Shown here piece by piece: positions 33,949 through 46,244 of a stretch of 57,799 nucleotides of DNA. A program made the position numbers and the translations under genes. The notes beneath the pieces were generated by a model that ran no database searches, was not told where the DNA came from, and saw only the letters and a program-made list of their open reading frames with translations. The stretch comes from Gnetum montanum. Lineage: Eukaryota; Streptophyta; Gnetopsida; Gnetales; Gnetaceae. Position 1 is the first letter of the stretch. Each line of letters opens with the position of its first letter. The stretch is taken from assembly GCA_015680685.1 (NCBI GenBank), contig MNCI01005798.1, forward strand, positions 888,406 to 946,204, written 5' to 3'.

Positions 33949-36736
33949 TGTAACACCCTATCCTAGCTAGGGTAGGGTGATGCCTAGGATCATTAGTAAT
34001 CTACAATGGAAGCATGATAACTAAAAATCAATGATGTATAGAATACATGATATTAAGGAAGCTCAAACTACATAAAAATTTTATACCAAATTGAAAACTA
34101 AATATACATTTCAATTTATAGAACTTGATGTCTCTACATAAATCAAAATATGCTTTACAATGCTAAAATACAAAAACACATAAACATCATCATCGTATAT
34201 ATAAGAGTACAGAGAGTTTCATACAAATATACATAGTCCATACTATTGTACATGAAAATATACCTTAACCAAGCACTGAAGATGTTCCCCTCCTCTACTC
34301 TTCCTCTCTGTTCTCATTTAGGATCCTACACCTTTCACTTGTAATTAAATAAATTCAGTACATAATTAAGTGGAAAGCCTTTACACTTCTCTAATAGATT
34401 GTCAAAAAAGTGCTGCATTGAAGGAGAGGAGTGGGGTACAATGAAACCTATAATAACTAATAGTCTTACACATGCTCAAAATAACACACACACAATCTCT
34501 CCCATAATGCTAACATAATCATTATCAAAGAGGATAGATGGCTATCATACAATCAAAAGTAAAGCCATGGTTTGACATCATCTATCATATGTTTGTTAAA
34601 CCACATCACATGCATTTCCACTATCATGCTCATGGAATCATACCTATAATATACCATTAGAGTCAGTGATCCACACAATCATAATACAATCATAATACAT
34701 ATTATCCACAATATGACTCACAAATTGATACTATCATAGACATAGCCCATGTGGTTGCTAGCATATCCACACTCAGTGTAGCATGTGAAATGTTGTCATG
34801 AACACTAATAATAGCAATTACATGTAGGCCTTTTCTCAGTTTTTTATTTATCCAATTGATGTTAGGGAATGCCAACCTATGACCCGCAACCACTAGCCTT
34901 CTAGAGGACTGGAAATAGGGATGAACACACCTATGCCACATACTAGTCATAGGGATGAACACACCTACACTGTCCCACTCTCAGGATGAGGCTTGAGATA
35001 GGATCCTCATTGATGCATCATAGTGTGGATCAATTCATACTACCTCTAGGGTGCCTCATGACCAACTGGTTTGCACCCTCATGCTAGCACCACCCACCAA
35101 TGACTATCACAAGCATTGTTGCAAAGACATGTACACATTCCAGCTAGCTTAAGCCAATGCATGTTATAAGCACAACACATTCAAAAAAACATAACATAAC
35201 CACATATATTCACACCTAAAAATCATTGTCATTCCATGAAAATAATACCACAATTCAACAAAAATAATAATAATATCATGATATGACAAAACAATACCAT
35301 ATTTCTTGAACTACATGTAATTCCAAAAAAATAACCACTATATTAACCTTCAAAATGATATATTCCCAAAGAGAAAATTGATCCCACGATTAGAAAGTAC
35401 TTCCCAAAATGATCCCAATGATACTAATTTTACCTAAATTGGACTCCTAGAAGCAAAGTTATGTGCATTCAAAGTTTAATTAATAAAATAATAATTAATA
35501 ATATTTAATTACTGCTAGGAAGGATTGCAACTCCCAAAAATGCTCACTTCACAATAGGCCCCAAAAATACAATATTTCCATCATACCAATCTCATCAACA
35601 TCACATCATATTTTACAAGTCCACATCATTTCAAACATCGCATATATATCAATAACAATTTGTAATCAAAATTGTACAGTTTCAAGAAATATGAAAAATA
35701 ACATGTCTAGCTTAATCTTTGAGCTATTCACCCCACATGCCCACATCGCATGATTATATATACTAATCTAGCACAAAAATATAAGAAAAAGGTAAAGATA
35801 ACCCATCAATTAAAATTGTTGGGGTAGAAAGGCCAAAATAAGGAGAAAACCCTCAAAAATCCAGTAGGACTCCATTTCACTCCAAATAAGTTTTGCACCC
35901 ATGTAGATGTGACCATAGCAATCCAAAATCAAGGTTTAGAGAAATTAAAAATCATTTACAAAGCTTAAAATTCTAGAAAAAAAGGAGAAATAGAAGAAAA
36001 TTGAAAGAGAATAAATGTGATATCACTTTCTATTTTGAGAGATAGAAAGAAATGAACAAAATCCAATTTTTATGGGTGGTGGTAGAAAAAGAACGGTGGT
36101 AAAAAAGATAACATTATAAACTATGTTTTTTTCATTATATGCTCTTAGCATATGTGTTTTGTTAAAAAAAAATATACACAAGAAGCTTTCTTTTTGCACA
36201 TCAGGTGCAACATTTGATTTTTAATTTTACTTTTTACTTCTACTTTTTTATCATAAGTTTATTTCTTTTATTTCATTCCCAACTAATATCCTACATTTCC
36301 AATGTGCATAACAATCACATTGGGACTCCAAATTAAAATCCATTTGAACCTACAAATTCCTTATCAAATTCTCTACACATTCACATGCCAAAATCACACC
36401 TAAAAATCATGCAACACAGTGCTATAGTTTAAATGCATAAATACTAAAATCACACATAAAGCATAAAGAAATATTAGATAGGTGCTCTTGTACCCCAATC
36501 CAAAACCCCTACTAGCAACCTCACCTGTCTAACACATCACATTGGGCTAGTGTACATAATCATGTTAGTTAAGCATGCTAAGGCATCATAATTGGAACAT
36601 AAAGAAAAAGCCTCATAACATAGGAAATACATTTATATCAAATTAACTCGTCCTTGACAACCCACCAGGACTCCACATGTAATGTATAAATCATAAGCAT
36701 ATGACCATACCTAATGTATTTGGATGGGATGTAATA
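33949..36736 (-). repeat. 5' LTR of element C (about 2788 bp)
   Basis: This is the right copy and matches 17102-19886 end to end. It starts TGTAACACCCTATCCTAGC on the plus strand and ends GGGATGTAATA; the last two bases, TA, replace the expected CA. It contains no coding domain. Confidence 0.88.
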
Positions 36737-37620
36737 GACTACAAGACAATGGTACTTCCAGCCACTTGCACTCCACTTGAACTAAGCTTCTAGAAGGTCT
36801 CATGCCTTCCAATAGGTCAAAATTTCAACCATTTTTCATCTACTAGATGGTCATTGTGACTTCTAGTTGAAACTATGAAGTAGTGTTACTTGCACTCTAG
36901 TTGAAATATGCTACTAGAAGATTTTGTACCTTTCAGTAGGCTAAAATTACAAGAAGTTTTCATCTTCTAGTCGGTCATTATGTTTTCCAATTTAAACTAT
37001 GAGGTTGTGCTACTCATAGCCTCTCGCACTTCACCTAAATTAGGCTTTCAGTAGGTTTTGTGCCTTTAAATAGGCCAAAATTACAATCATTTTTCATCTA
37101 TTAGATGGTTATTATGACTTTTGGATGCAATTTCAAAGCCATGCTACTTGGAACCTTTTGCACACCAGTTGAACCAGAATTCCTGTAGGTTTCATGCCTT
37201 CTAGTAGGCCAAAATTACAGCCATTTTCCATCTACCTATTAGTTATGATGACTTTCGAATGACATTGTGAAATAGTGCTACCTAAAATCACTTGCACTAC
37301 ACTTGAATTGAGATTTTAGAGGGTTTTTTCCCCTATGGTAGCCCAAAATTTCAACCATTTTTAATCAACCAAATTGTTATTGTGAGTTTTGGTGAAGCTG
37401 CAAGATTGCTACTCGTAGTTAATGGCACTCTTTATCAACTGTGCTTCCAGAAGGTTTTGTGCCTTCATGTAGGCCAAAATTACAAACATTTTTCATCTAC
37501 TTGATGATCATTATGGTTTCTAGATGAAACTATGAGATAGTGCTACTTGCAGCCTATTGCACTTCACCTGAACCGAGCTTTTAGAAGGTTTTGTGCCTTC
37601 CAGTAGACTAGAGTTTTAAC
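36737..37620. repeat. 124-134-bp satellite array, right part
   Basis: This continues the array broken at 17101. Anchors (AGGCCAAAAT and variants) lie at 36814, 36938, 37072, 37206, 37340, 37471 and 37605, with spacings of 124, 134, 134, 134, 131 and 134. Monomer types follow the same order as in the left part. The last monomers are more diverged. Confidence 0.9.
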
Positions 37621-38340
37621 CTTTATATTATACCTTAGTAAAATAACTTAATGTTTTTTCCCATGGAATATAATAGAGTATGGGAAAACATAATCTTGTT
37701 CTACAACTTAAAGGATTAAACTTACATTATTCACAAACTTGATAATCAAGTTTCATAATACATAATATTATGGTTTGAGTTACGGTAAGATAAGTATTCA
37801 AACCCAATGTAACATACTATTTAAATGAAGATCTAACATTAAATCATAAAATAAAGCCACATATTATATCAAACATTAAACATGAAAATTTTTATGATTC
37901 CTAATGTCATACTTAGGTTTTTAAGTTATCATACTTAACTATCATCTAATGATCATTCATAAGTTTTCCAATTAAATACTAAGTTTACACTAGAGGTGAT
38001 GGTATCCTGAGAGATCATTATGCCTTGGGTGATAATTTTTGGTCCTAGCTATTATACCTTAGGAGAATTTTTTCATAACAATCATTACCTTAGGAGATTG
38101 CAAGATAGTGTCACTCATAGCATGTCATAGTCCATGTGTTGAAGAATTCTGAAAGGTATCATGTCTTCTGGTGGGAAAACCTTTCAAGCATTTTTAGCCT
38201 TCTAGAAGGTCTAACTATCTTTTGGTTTGAATTATGTGAGACTGCTATTCACATTGGCTCACACTCTAGATTATGTGATAGTGCTACTTGTAGTCCCTTG
38301 CAACTTTTGATAAACTGCAATTCATAGTAATATGTATGGC
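37621..38340. repeat. Degenerate end of the satellite array
   Basis: 37621-38095 is AT-rich filler containing short repeats of ATTATACCTTAGGAGA (about 38019, 38050 and 38083). 38096-38340 again shows satellite blocks (GGTATCATGTCTTCTGGT, AGTGCTACTTGTAGTCCCTT), strongly diverged. No gene was seen. Confidence 0.6.
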
Positions 38341-39079
38341 TCATAGTAAGTGCTAATATGTGCAACACTCATAAGGTCGCATTGTGTGGCATGAGGTAAA
38401 AAATAAAACCACTGCAAACACTTTACTACCTCAATTTTAGAATTTCTTTAGCAACTAGGAGGACACAGAGCATAACAAGGAAGTGAAGACCATTTCTTGA
38501 GAAATCACATTGTCATTCAAGGCTAATCTTGTTGAAGAGATTTCATTAAGAATGTAAAGGCCTTGAAGATGCACCTCTACAAAATGGATTGTAGGATGTG
38601 TAAGACTTTTAGAATAGCATTTACTAATAAGGTACACTACTTGATCTCATTGTAGACATATTATATTGCATAATTGTTGAATATGCTATCTCAAATATAG
38701 ATATGTCGGATATGTAGTGTGTAAAATCTTTGAAAAATCCAAGGAAGACGAGAGCATGCAGGTTTCTAGAAAATAGCATGGCAACAAGAAATAAAAAATC
38801 TACCAAAAAGACATTTTTCAAAAGATGGTATTGGATGGTCTTATTTCTATGATGATGCATTTACTTAGATATATAAATAAAGAGTGGAAGATTTTATTAA
38901 GGGGAACAAAAGAACAAGATCTTTCCTTGTTAATTTTTCTATAAAACTACCAACAAAAATGGAGAAAGAAGACTTGCTCACGAGCAAACCATTACACAAG
39001 CCAGATATTGTAAGTTATTTAGAAATATTTTGTATTTATCTATTAATGTTTTATAATAGAAAGATCCACAATCTAGAAT
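38341..39079. other. Unassigned DNA upstream of the SWIM-type remnant
   Basis: An open stretch at 38884-39150 has no recognised domain before about 39080. Minus-strand frames at 38455-38860 show nothing familiar. This may include the N-terminal part of the transposase-like remnant that follows, but I cannot support that. Confidence 0.4.
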
Positions 39080-41157
39080 ACTACGACCCTTGTTTGAATA
39101 TGTTTTTTGTATCAGTTATCATTGTAAGTATGGACCAAATGTTACTATAGGGATAGCACCTAGGAAAGGTAGAAAAAGAAATAAGAAAGGAAGAAAGACT
39201 AGTTGTCAATGTCATTTCATAGTTTGCTATATGTGAGGAGAAGATCATGTTGCATGTATTATATATAAAGAAATGAATCATGTTGACACATCAGGAGCTT
39301 ATTATGATGGCTTGCTAGGTCCCATGATGAATAAAAGAAACTTACAATCCATACATATTTCTAGTGAGATGTGTTAGAAAATATTATGTTTATAAAAGGA
39401 AGGATTACCAATAGATCTCATCTATGAGAGGTCTATTAAATATCCTTTTAAAGGAGGAGATGAGTTTGGGCTATCAAGAAAGAAAAATGTTTTTCTTATT
39501 AAAAAAGACATTTACAACATTTGCAAAAATGTTATCCCTAATTATAAGAAAAGTGAGCATGATAAAATCAGTACTTGACTATGGTACCAAACAACAAGTG
39601 ATTTTTACTTTTACTACCAGAAAGAGAACCAAGAAAAAGCTATCTCATTGAGCATCGAGTTGCAATCACCTTGGATGCTCAAAACGATGATAGCTTTATC
39701 TCAATGTAGTATCCTTGTAATGGATTCCGCTTTCAATACTAACAAATATGGTGTAATTTAAATAATGCATTATATTATTCCATTTTAGAAATTATTGGTG
39801 TTATAATAAAATAAGACATTATCTTATTAAAAGTATGTGGTTATCTTTCTAGTTCCATCTTCATACGATGATGGCTTTTGATTCATACTAGAATAGACTT
39901 CTAGTTGTTGCATGGATGATATCCTCATAGTGCACTAAAACTGATATCAGAGGTTGGCTTTTGGAGCCACTTTGAAGAGGCAAGGCTAAGGAGCTTAATT
40001 GGACAATGAATGCTTTCATTCTATATGACTCAAAGATAAAAATGAATATAGTGAGGTAACTTTAAAAGAATTAAAAATGTATTTGAAATCATGCTACCTT
40101 AGTTTGATATATCTTAATATGTGCTAAAATTTAATAATTTATTAGGTCTATTTTTGGAAGCAAGATTTTTCTATGTGTTTGGCATGGTTCAAGGGCATGG
40201 AGGAAGAACTTGGTAACCAAAGTTAGGGATTCCAATCAGGGAAAAGTAATGGATGATCATCTTAATCATATTATGAATGAATGCAAAACTGTTGTAGATT
40301 TTGTTGTGGAAATAATTTTTTTTAATAAGTTTCAAGAGAACTCAAATTTCATTAAATACTTAAAATAGTAGTGGTTAAATGGAGACCAATTTAGTTAGCT
40401 TCTATTCCTTATTATCATTACATAAAATTTCATATTCATAGTCATGAACTCGTTGCCCATTTGTTTATTACTAATTTTTGTCTTTAATCATATGTTTATC
40501 GGAATGTGTGCTAAAGAATTTCATGATGTTCCCCATGCATAGAAACACACAAATAATGGTGCTGAGTCATACCATGGATTTCTGAGAGGGAAATTTGTAA
40601 GAGATATAAGAAATAGGAAATAACGATGAATCAATGGGCTTATATAAAGCTTCAAAAAGGTATAACTACATTGTTGGAAAAATTCAAGAATTAAAGCTAC
40701 ATGATATTTTGTATATAAGAAAGATAGAGATTTCAATAAGAAGTCATGGGAAAATACTTTACAAATATCTAATGTTGACTATTTCTAAGTCATGGAAAAG
40801 GAATATGAATATGCTATGTGAAGTCAAAATAGTTTGAGGCCAAATACTTGGTATATGGTTTTAAAGGTATTTTCTTTTAGTATATATTTTGAGTATAAAT
40901 GGTCTTGCCTTGGTGATTTTTGCAAGCACTCAATGAAAGTTCTTATTAAGGGAAAGGTTCTTACTAATGCATTCAAGTTCTTCTTCCAAGATGAGTTTTA
41001 CAATTCGCGTGTGCCTATGAAACTAAATTCATTCCAACCACATCAGTTCCCTAGCCAAGAAGATGCTTTAGAAATTATAATGACACTAGAGACATTAGGA
41101 TCAACTAGCCGAAGGTATGTAACTAATGAGGGGGACATGATGGATAATACAAATTAG
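39080..41157 (+). pseudogene. Mutator-like (MULE) transposase / SWIM zinc-finger protein remnant
   Basis: This follows the plan of the plant family of MULE-derived proteins that end in a SWIM zinc finger. In order: a basic segment with CQCHFIVCY (about 39185-39235); a DTSGAYYDGLLGPM block (about 39280-39330); FYYQKENQEKAISLSIELQS (about 39610-39670); a transposase-core block WTMNAFILYDSK (about 39995-40035); SKIFLCVWHGSRAWRKNLVT (about 40160-40220); NNGAESYHGFLRGKF (about 40550-40600); and the SWIM region WSCLGDFCKHSMKV (about 40897-40940). In the SWIM finger the last Cys and His remain, but the first two cysteines read Phe and Tyr. Frameshifts and stops occur throughout. No terminal inverted repeats were found, so it cannot be said whether this was a transposon or a domesticated gene. 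Confidence 0.7.
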
Positions 41158-42405
41158 CAAATTGAGCTGGACAAAGATAATATAGAGGCATAGTAGAAAA
41201 CTAAAATTCCTAAGCTCAAAAATACATTAACAAGATTGGCAAAGACATTACCTAAAACTAAGGAAATTATTTTAGAAATAAAAAACATGTGGAATTGTTG
41301 GAATTAAAGTTTTTATTTTCAAGTAATGTGGATGGATTAGTGAGCGAAAAAAGATTGTCTAGCTAGAATAGTCTTCCAAACCTACTACACAAAAGCTCTC
41401 TAACCATAACTATGCAAGAATTTTTTTTAAGGAAGGTAAGGATAGTATTTCATTGGTTATCTATGGTTATTAAAATAATGTACATTGTGTTCCATTTTTT
41501 TTAATTTGTTTCCTTTTTCTTACAAATTGGAGTGAAGAAGGCCAAGAGAAACATGGACAATCCTTTGATCACATATCTACCCTAAACTAGTAGCTCATTT
41601 GATGATATTCTTGTGAATGTATTTTTTGTTTAAAATCCTTGGATAGGAAATTATGATTGAAATATATCATTTATTTGTTATAGATTACTAGATAACATGT
41701 TTGTTACACTCTTCTATTAGATTAAACAATGTTTTTGATGTCTTAACACATTATTGCAAGACTACGTGTTGTATATGTGTTGCCTATTTGAATATGGTGT
41801 ATTTTAATTACATTTTGGATAATGATGCCTATATTTCTTCATCAACTTTTATACTTGTAATTTGAGAAAATGGGAAACAATGAAATAACCCTCCACATAC
41901 ATCACTATAACTATCAAACAACAATACTTTTGAAAATGCCTTCCACAGAAATCACTATAACTATCATAATTGTTTATCTCTGACTTCATATCTAGTTTCA
42001 TTGCTCTATTTTAACAACTTATATTTTAAGAATTGATTCACAATAGATGTATATGTAAGATTTGGAAATTCAATTTTAATTCCAAAAAACTTCAAGCACA
42101 TGTGAGTAGCATGACCTCACACTATTTTGTTAAAAGCATGTGTGAACATGCATTTTGTAGTCTAGCAAAGTCTTTAGTTTTTGAATTCCATGTGAATCAC
42201 TCTTAAATCACATAAAAATACTGCAAGACATTACTACTCACTGTAATAGTTCGATGAGTGCATGTGAGACACAGATCTTTTTTGTGTTAACATTCACATA
42301 AACAAGGTTTTCACAATCACCACAATGCTAGTCGTAGTTCCTTGTCAAAACTTCAATTAACACTATAAATTGCAACTTGCATATTACATAGTTGAAGTGC
42401 AACTA
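41158..42405. other. Unassigned AT-rich DNA between the MULE-like remnant and element D/E
   Basis: No domain was recognised. It could contain the remaining 3' part of the SWIM-type remnant (41158-41350 is still moderately open). A near-repeat containing ATCACTATAACTATCA lies at about 41902 and 41950. Confidence 0.45.
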
Positions 42406-43261
42406 TGATGAGTAGTGGAGTATCCCAACACTCTACCATATAAGTCAAGAGTGTCATCACATGACCAGATCATAATTCTTGAATGGATAATGTTATTATA
42501 CAAATAATTGATGTTAAGTTTGAGATTGTTGTCTTCCCAGTTTGAGCTAATAAAGTTTAAGTGTATGGTTTAGCTCTTGGTGAGGCATATGATTAATTGA
42601 TGTTGAGAGGCTCTTAAGTGCTCCTAAAGTAAACATGATTGAAAGTATAATTCTAAGTCTATTTTACTAAGAAAACATAAACCTATCTTAGCCTAATGTA
42701 ATGGAAATTTGGTTTTGGTCTACCATTCATACTTTGGACTTGTGTAGTTATCGTTGGGATTACCAAGTGGAATTACTACTGGGAAAACCAAGTAACACCA
42801 CTACTGGGTTACTAGATAACTACACTTAGCACTCAAAACTAATTGTATCCATATCGCTTACTAATGACATGTAAAATAAAGTGATTGGAATGTAAATGAT
42901 TAACTGGGAAAATAGTAAAGATTATGCTAAGTAAAAAATGAAACTAAGGGAATGTTGCAATAATGAAAAGTAATCTCAATCTTTATTGCCATCATGAACT
43001 ATGTCCAAGTACAATCCAATTGAATAAAGACATCAAACAATTGCTAAATATCATACTGTAGGCATTCACTCTATCACTAAGGCTATGAAAACAAACTACA
43101 AGAATCTCACTAAGGGTGGAATGAAAAACTATGGATTGTGCCCCTAAGGGCTAGTATTTAAAGGGCTACATGCATCCAAAGGCATCACATGAATGATGAT
43201 GTAGCATGTACTATGACATTGTTGCTATGGTATGACATCACAATAGAAATTAACTTTATCA
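42406..43261 (-). repeat. LTR of element D/E (856 bp)
   Basis: On the minus strand it starts TGATAAAG and ends TACTCATCA. A TATA-like TTTAAATA lies at 43155-43162 and the poly(A) signal AATAAAG at 42981-42987, about 175 bases apart as in LTRs A and B. Downstream blocks CTAGTAAC and TGGTAATCCCA are shared with B. The length agrees with the 848 bp of LTR A. Confidence 0.8.
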
Positions 43262-43275
43262 TACCGCCACGACTA
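43262..43275 (-). other. Polypurine tract of element D/E
   Basis: On the minus strand GTGGCGGTA stands directly before the LTR start TGATAAAG, preceded by CTCAAGGATGAGTTTCGAATT. Element B has CTTGAGGACAATTTTTCATTC and then CATGGGGGTA in the same place, so the arrangement is shared. Confidence 0.6.
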
Positions 43276-43489
43276 ATTCGAAACTCATCCTTGAGTTAAA
43301 AAAAATGAGCATGGAGTCCCTTTCAAAATTTAGAGGTAGACTTAAATTGACAGGATTTACTAACTATTTACATAACTTAGAATTCCATAGTGGTGTTTAA
43401 AAATGACATAATTATATGAAAAGATGAAATAAAACAAATCTTAGAGTAGATTGATGTAGCTCATGTTCCTAGCAGTGGAGGCTCTTCCA

Positions 43490-45979
43490 TTAGCTACATC
43501 CCTTTGTCATCAGGATTTTTGTATTGATATCTATTAAGGAGTTCCTAAATATTTTCTTCCTTTGTCCTTGGATCATGTACCATCCATGCTTATTGAGTAA
43601 TGTTAGATGGAGCAGGTACATCCCATGGGCATGGTAGCTACGAAAACATTTTGTTGGCCTTTATGTGCCAAGCTACAAATTATGCCTCTCTTCTTCAAAA
43701 GATTTGGCCATCTTTCTTAGCTCTTGGTAATATGAAATTTGATATACTAGGTTTACTGATACATCCTTTTGGCCCTAGTAACTAGCTTTGATAATTTCTA
43801 GTTCAGAGTTTACTACATGTAGTTTCTATAATGCATCCTTTCTATTAGCAAACTTCTTCTCATACATTGTGTAGATTGTTACTACTTGTTGCTCTAACTC
43901 ATTCTGAGATCTACCTACTATTAACATGGCCAGATTGGCATAATGAAGGTTTGCTAACCCTATGTATTCTATTAGATCCTCTATTTGTAGGTCTTTATAC
44001 TTTACATTGGCTTGGTAGATAGGAGCAAAGCTATCTAGAATTGACTACCAATCTGGGTTTTTTGCAAAGATGGAACTGATTATGACCTTTGCCATCTAAA
44101 TTTATTTTTCATTGATTTGTTTATACATGTCCACATAATCTCTAAAATTCTCTTTGAGTCACTTATGCTTCTTGGCCTCATTTTACCATGCACTTATTTG
44201 AATTACAGACTTTTAGCGAATGGTGTAGATCTCTTCCATTGATAGGGTTCTATTTTCTCAGGCCAAGAGACTCATATCTTGGTTGACATAGACCAATTGT
44301 TATTATAGTTGTTGGACTATCTCATTGAGAACATTCTTATGATTTTTTATTTTTTTCAACCAAGCATTATCAGCAGCTAACTATTTATTTTCTTCCTGTA
44401 AGGATGTGAGAGCTTTAGCATGTGCATATGTTTGTGCTTTAGCAACAAATGCTTCCCACATTACATTCTCCTTCTCTTTCTCCATTCTTATGTTAAGGTT
44501 AATCCATCACCTCACATGGTCTATTCTAAGTTGATCCAATTGGTCTAGCAGTATGAATTGCATTGGGTCTCTTCTTTTAGCTCTAAGGGTGGCTAACTCC
44601 TCTTGCAATCACGGTACCTCATTCTCTACATGCTTGGCCTTGGTTTTAGAAATGACCAACTTTTCTTTTGTGGCTATAAAATTAGACTAGACTATAGTGA
44701 TATCACTAGGGATATAAAAAATATTTTACATCACTTGACCTATATGCAAAAATATTTCCAGAATATCTTTGTACTCCATAGGAGTCATTGAGGTTCTAGA
44801 AAGCATTTAAGTATCTCGTGCTCCAAAGATATCAACTGGTGGCATAATAGGAATGTTGAAGGATGTCTTGATGTGTTCAGTGATGATCTCCATGGATCCT
44901 TTTACATCTTGATGTTACATGATCACAATAGTGACACCTTCACCAATTTCAAGCATCAGTTGGAATGATGCAGCATCTCTGAATATCTATTGTGTATAAT
45001 CATCCCCTTCTCCTACTTGGAGTGTTACTTGCCCACTAGCTAGATATATGGATATTTTGGGCCTTGTTGAGCTCTCTATTACTTTATACAAATTATCCCT
45101 CTCTCTTGTTCCCCAACTTATTGTTTCTACAATTTTCTGCAGATGGGTCATGGATGGTTTGTAGTCTTGCGACAATGGTGGAACTTGTTTTTGCTATTAT
45201 TGTCATGGTTGGCTACTAGGTCATGCTTGTTCTTGTTGACTAGCAGCTAGAATGCTACTAGTAAGGGTGGTACTTGTAGCTCCCTTGGTTCCTATTAATT
45301 TTTCTACTTGGTCCTTCTTTGGTGGCACCAACTTGAACATTTCTGCAAAAGAAGCATTTTGGGCTTTCCTAGGGACATCATTGATGTACCCTAGGATTCC
45401 AACTTACTTACACAAGTTCTTGGTGAGGCAAAGGAATTAAAGTATTACCTTCCCTACCTTTTTTTCTTTAAACCACCTTTGAATATTGAGGAAGAATAGA
45501 TGGGCAATGTTAGCATTAAATTTTTCCATCCGAATGGCACTTCCTTTAGTCACATATGTGGATATCCTATTAAGCCTCTTTGTTTAAAACAAGTGGTAGG
45601 TGCCAATTTTAAAATATTATTTTTCCTTAGCTATGAGCTTGCTATAAAGTTTATCTTCTTTACCATGTTCCCTATACAACCACAAAATTTTAGTGTTAAT
45701 ATCAAATCTTATTAAGATCTATGTCATATTTTCCCCTTCATTTGAGATGTTAAGGGCCTTGGCAATTACCTCCATTGAGTAAGGTACAAAGAATCCTTCA
45801 ATTTTGACTGTAGCATCAACTTGTTTATTCTACTAGAATTGGTATGTTTCTCCTAAGTACCATTCACCACTATTGGATAATGTAGGATATAAAGGGGATG
45901 CTTGGAGTTGCATTTTCACTACTTCTAGAGCAAACTCCATGAAAGTACCAACGTTTAATTCCATAATGACTGTGGCCAT
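43490..45979 (-). pseudogene. 830-codon unrecognised ORF of element D/E, broken only by stops
   Basis: One reading frame can be followed from the ATG at 45979 (MATVIMELNVGTFMEFALEV) to a TAA at 43490-43492 without any frameshift, interrupted by about 25 stop codons. The N-terminal half contains LYPTLSNSGEWYLGETY, EGFFVPYSMEVIAKALNIS and ASFAEMFKLVPPKKDQVEKL. The C-terminal half is rich in charged residues and likely forms coiled coil (KAKHVENEVP.LQEELATLRA; EKEKENVMWEAFVAKAQTY). The frame may extend upstream of the ATG to about 46190. I do not recognise the family. It sits between the post-pol spacer and the 3' LTR, where some Athila-type elements carry an env-like gene, but no membrane segment or signal peptide was seen. 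A gag-like structural protein is another possibility. Confidence 0.5.
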
Positions 45980-46244
45980 GATGGACCTTTTTTTGTATGA
46001 CCTGAAGGCATTCTAGTCATAGCATGAGACACTATTGTTGTTTAGGTATTGGTTGAGCTTCTACCTCTCCTTGGGCTGAGTGCTTAGTAGCAAGGTTTTG
46101 TTGATGGGTGCTATACAATTGAGCCTCTTGCTATGTGTGTTTTACATGAGGAGTTTGTTCCCCCACTTGGCCTCTCCCATGGCCTCTTGGTCTTTTTCTT
46201 CCATGTTGGGAAGGTCCTTCAGCTATTGGCCTCTTTGGTACCAT

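Larger units (their letters stand above)
17102..36736 (-). mobile_element. Ty3/gypsy LTR retrotransposon C with 2.8-kb LTRs, split by element B
   Basis: A minus-strand element bounded by two LTRs of about 2785 and 2788 bp that begin TGTTACA and end TGTTACA-complement. Its own internal region is short (about 4.2 kb): 19887-19987 plus 29813-33948. It carries degenerate gag, protease, RT, RNase H and integrase in gypsy order. The integrase motifs (GHDAILVVID, HDVFHVS) and the RT motif FIDDILVY are of the kind seen in chromovirus-type plant elements. Long LTRs of this size fit the Del/Tekay branch. It lies inside the satellite array and was itself hit by element B at the 3' end of pol. Confidence 0.88.

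Noticed and set aside
37626-38062. 13-bp direct repeat TATTATACCTTAG flanking 411 bases, possible insertion with target duplication
   Set aside because: The same phrase recurs in nearby variants at about 38019 and 38083, so it is better explained as a local short repeat; no transposon ends were found between the copies.
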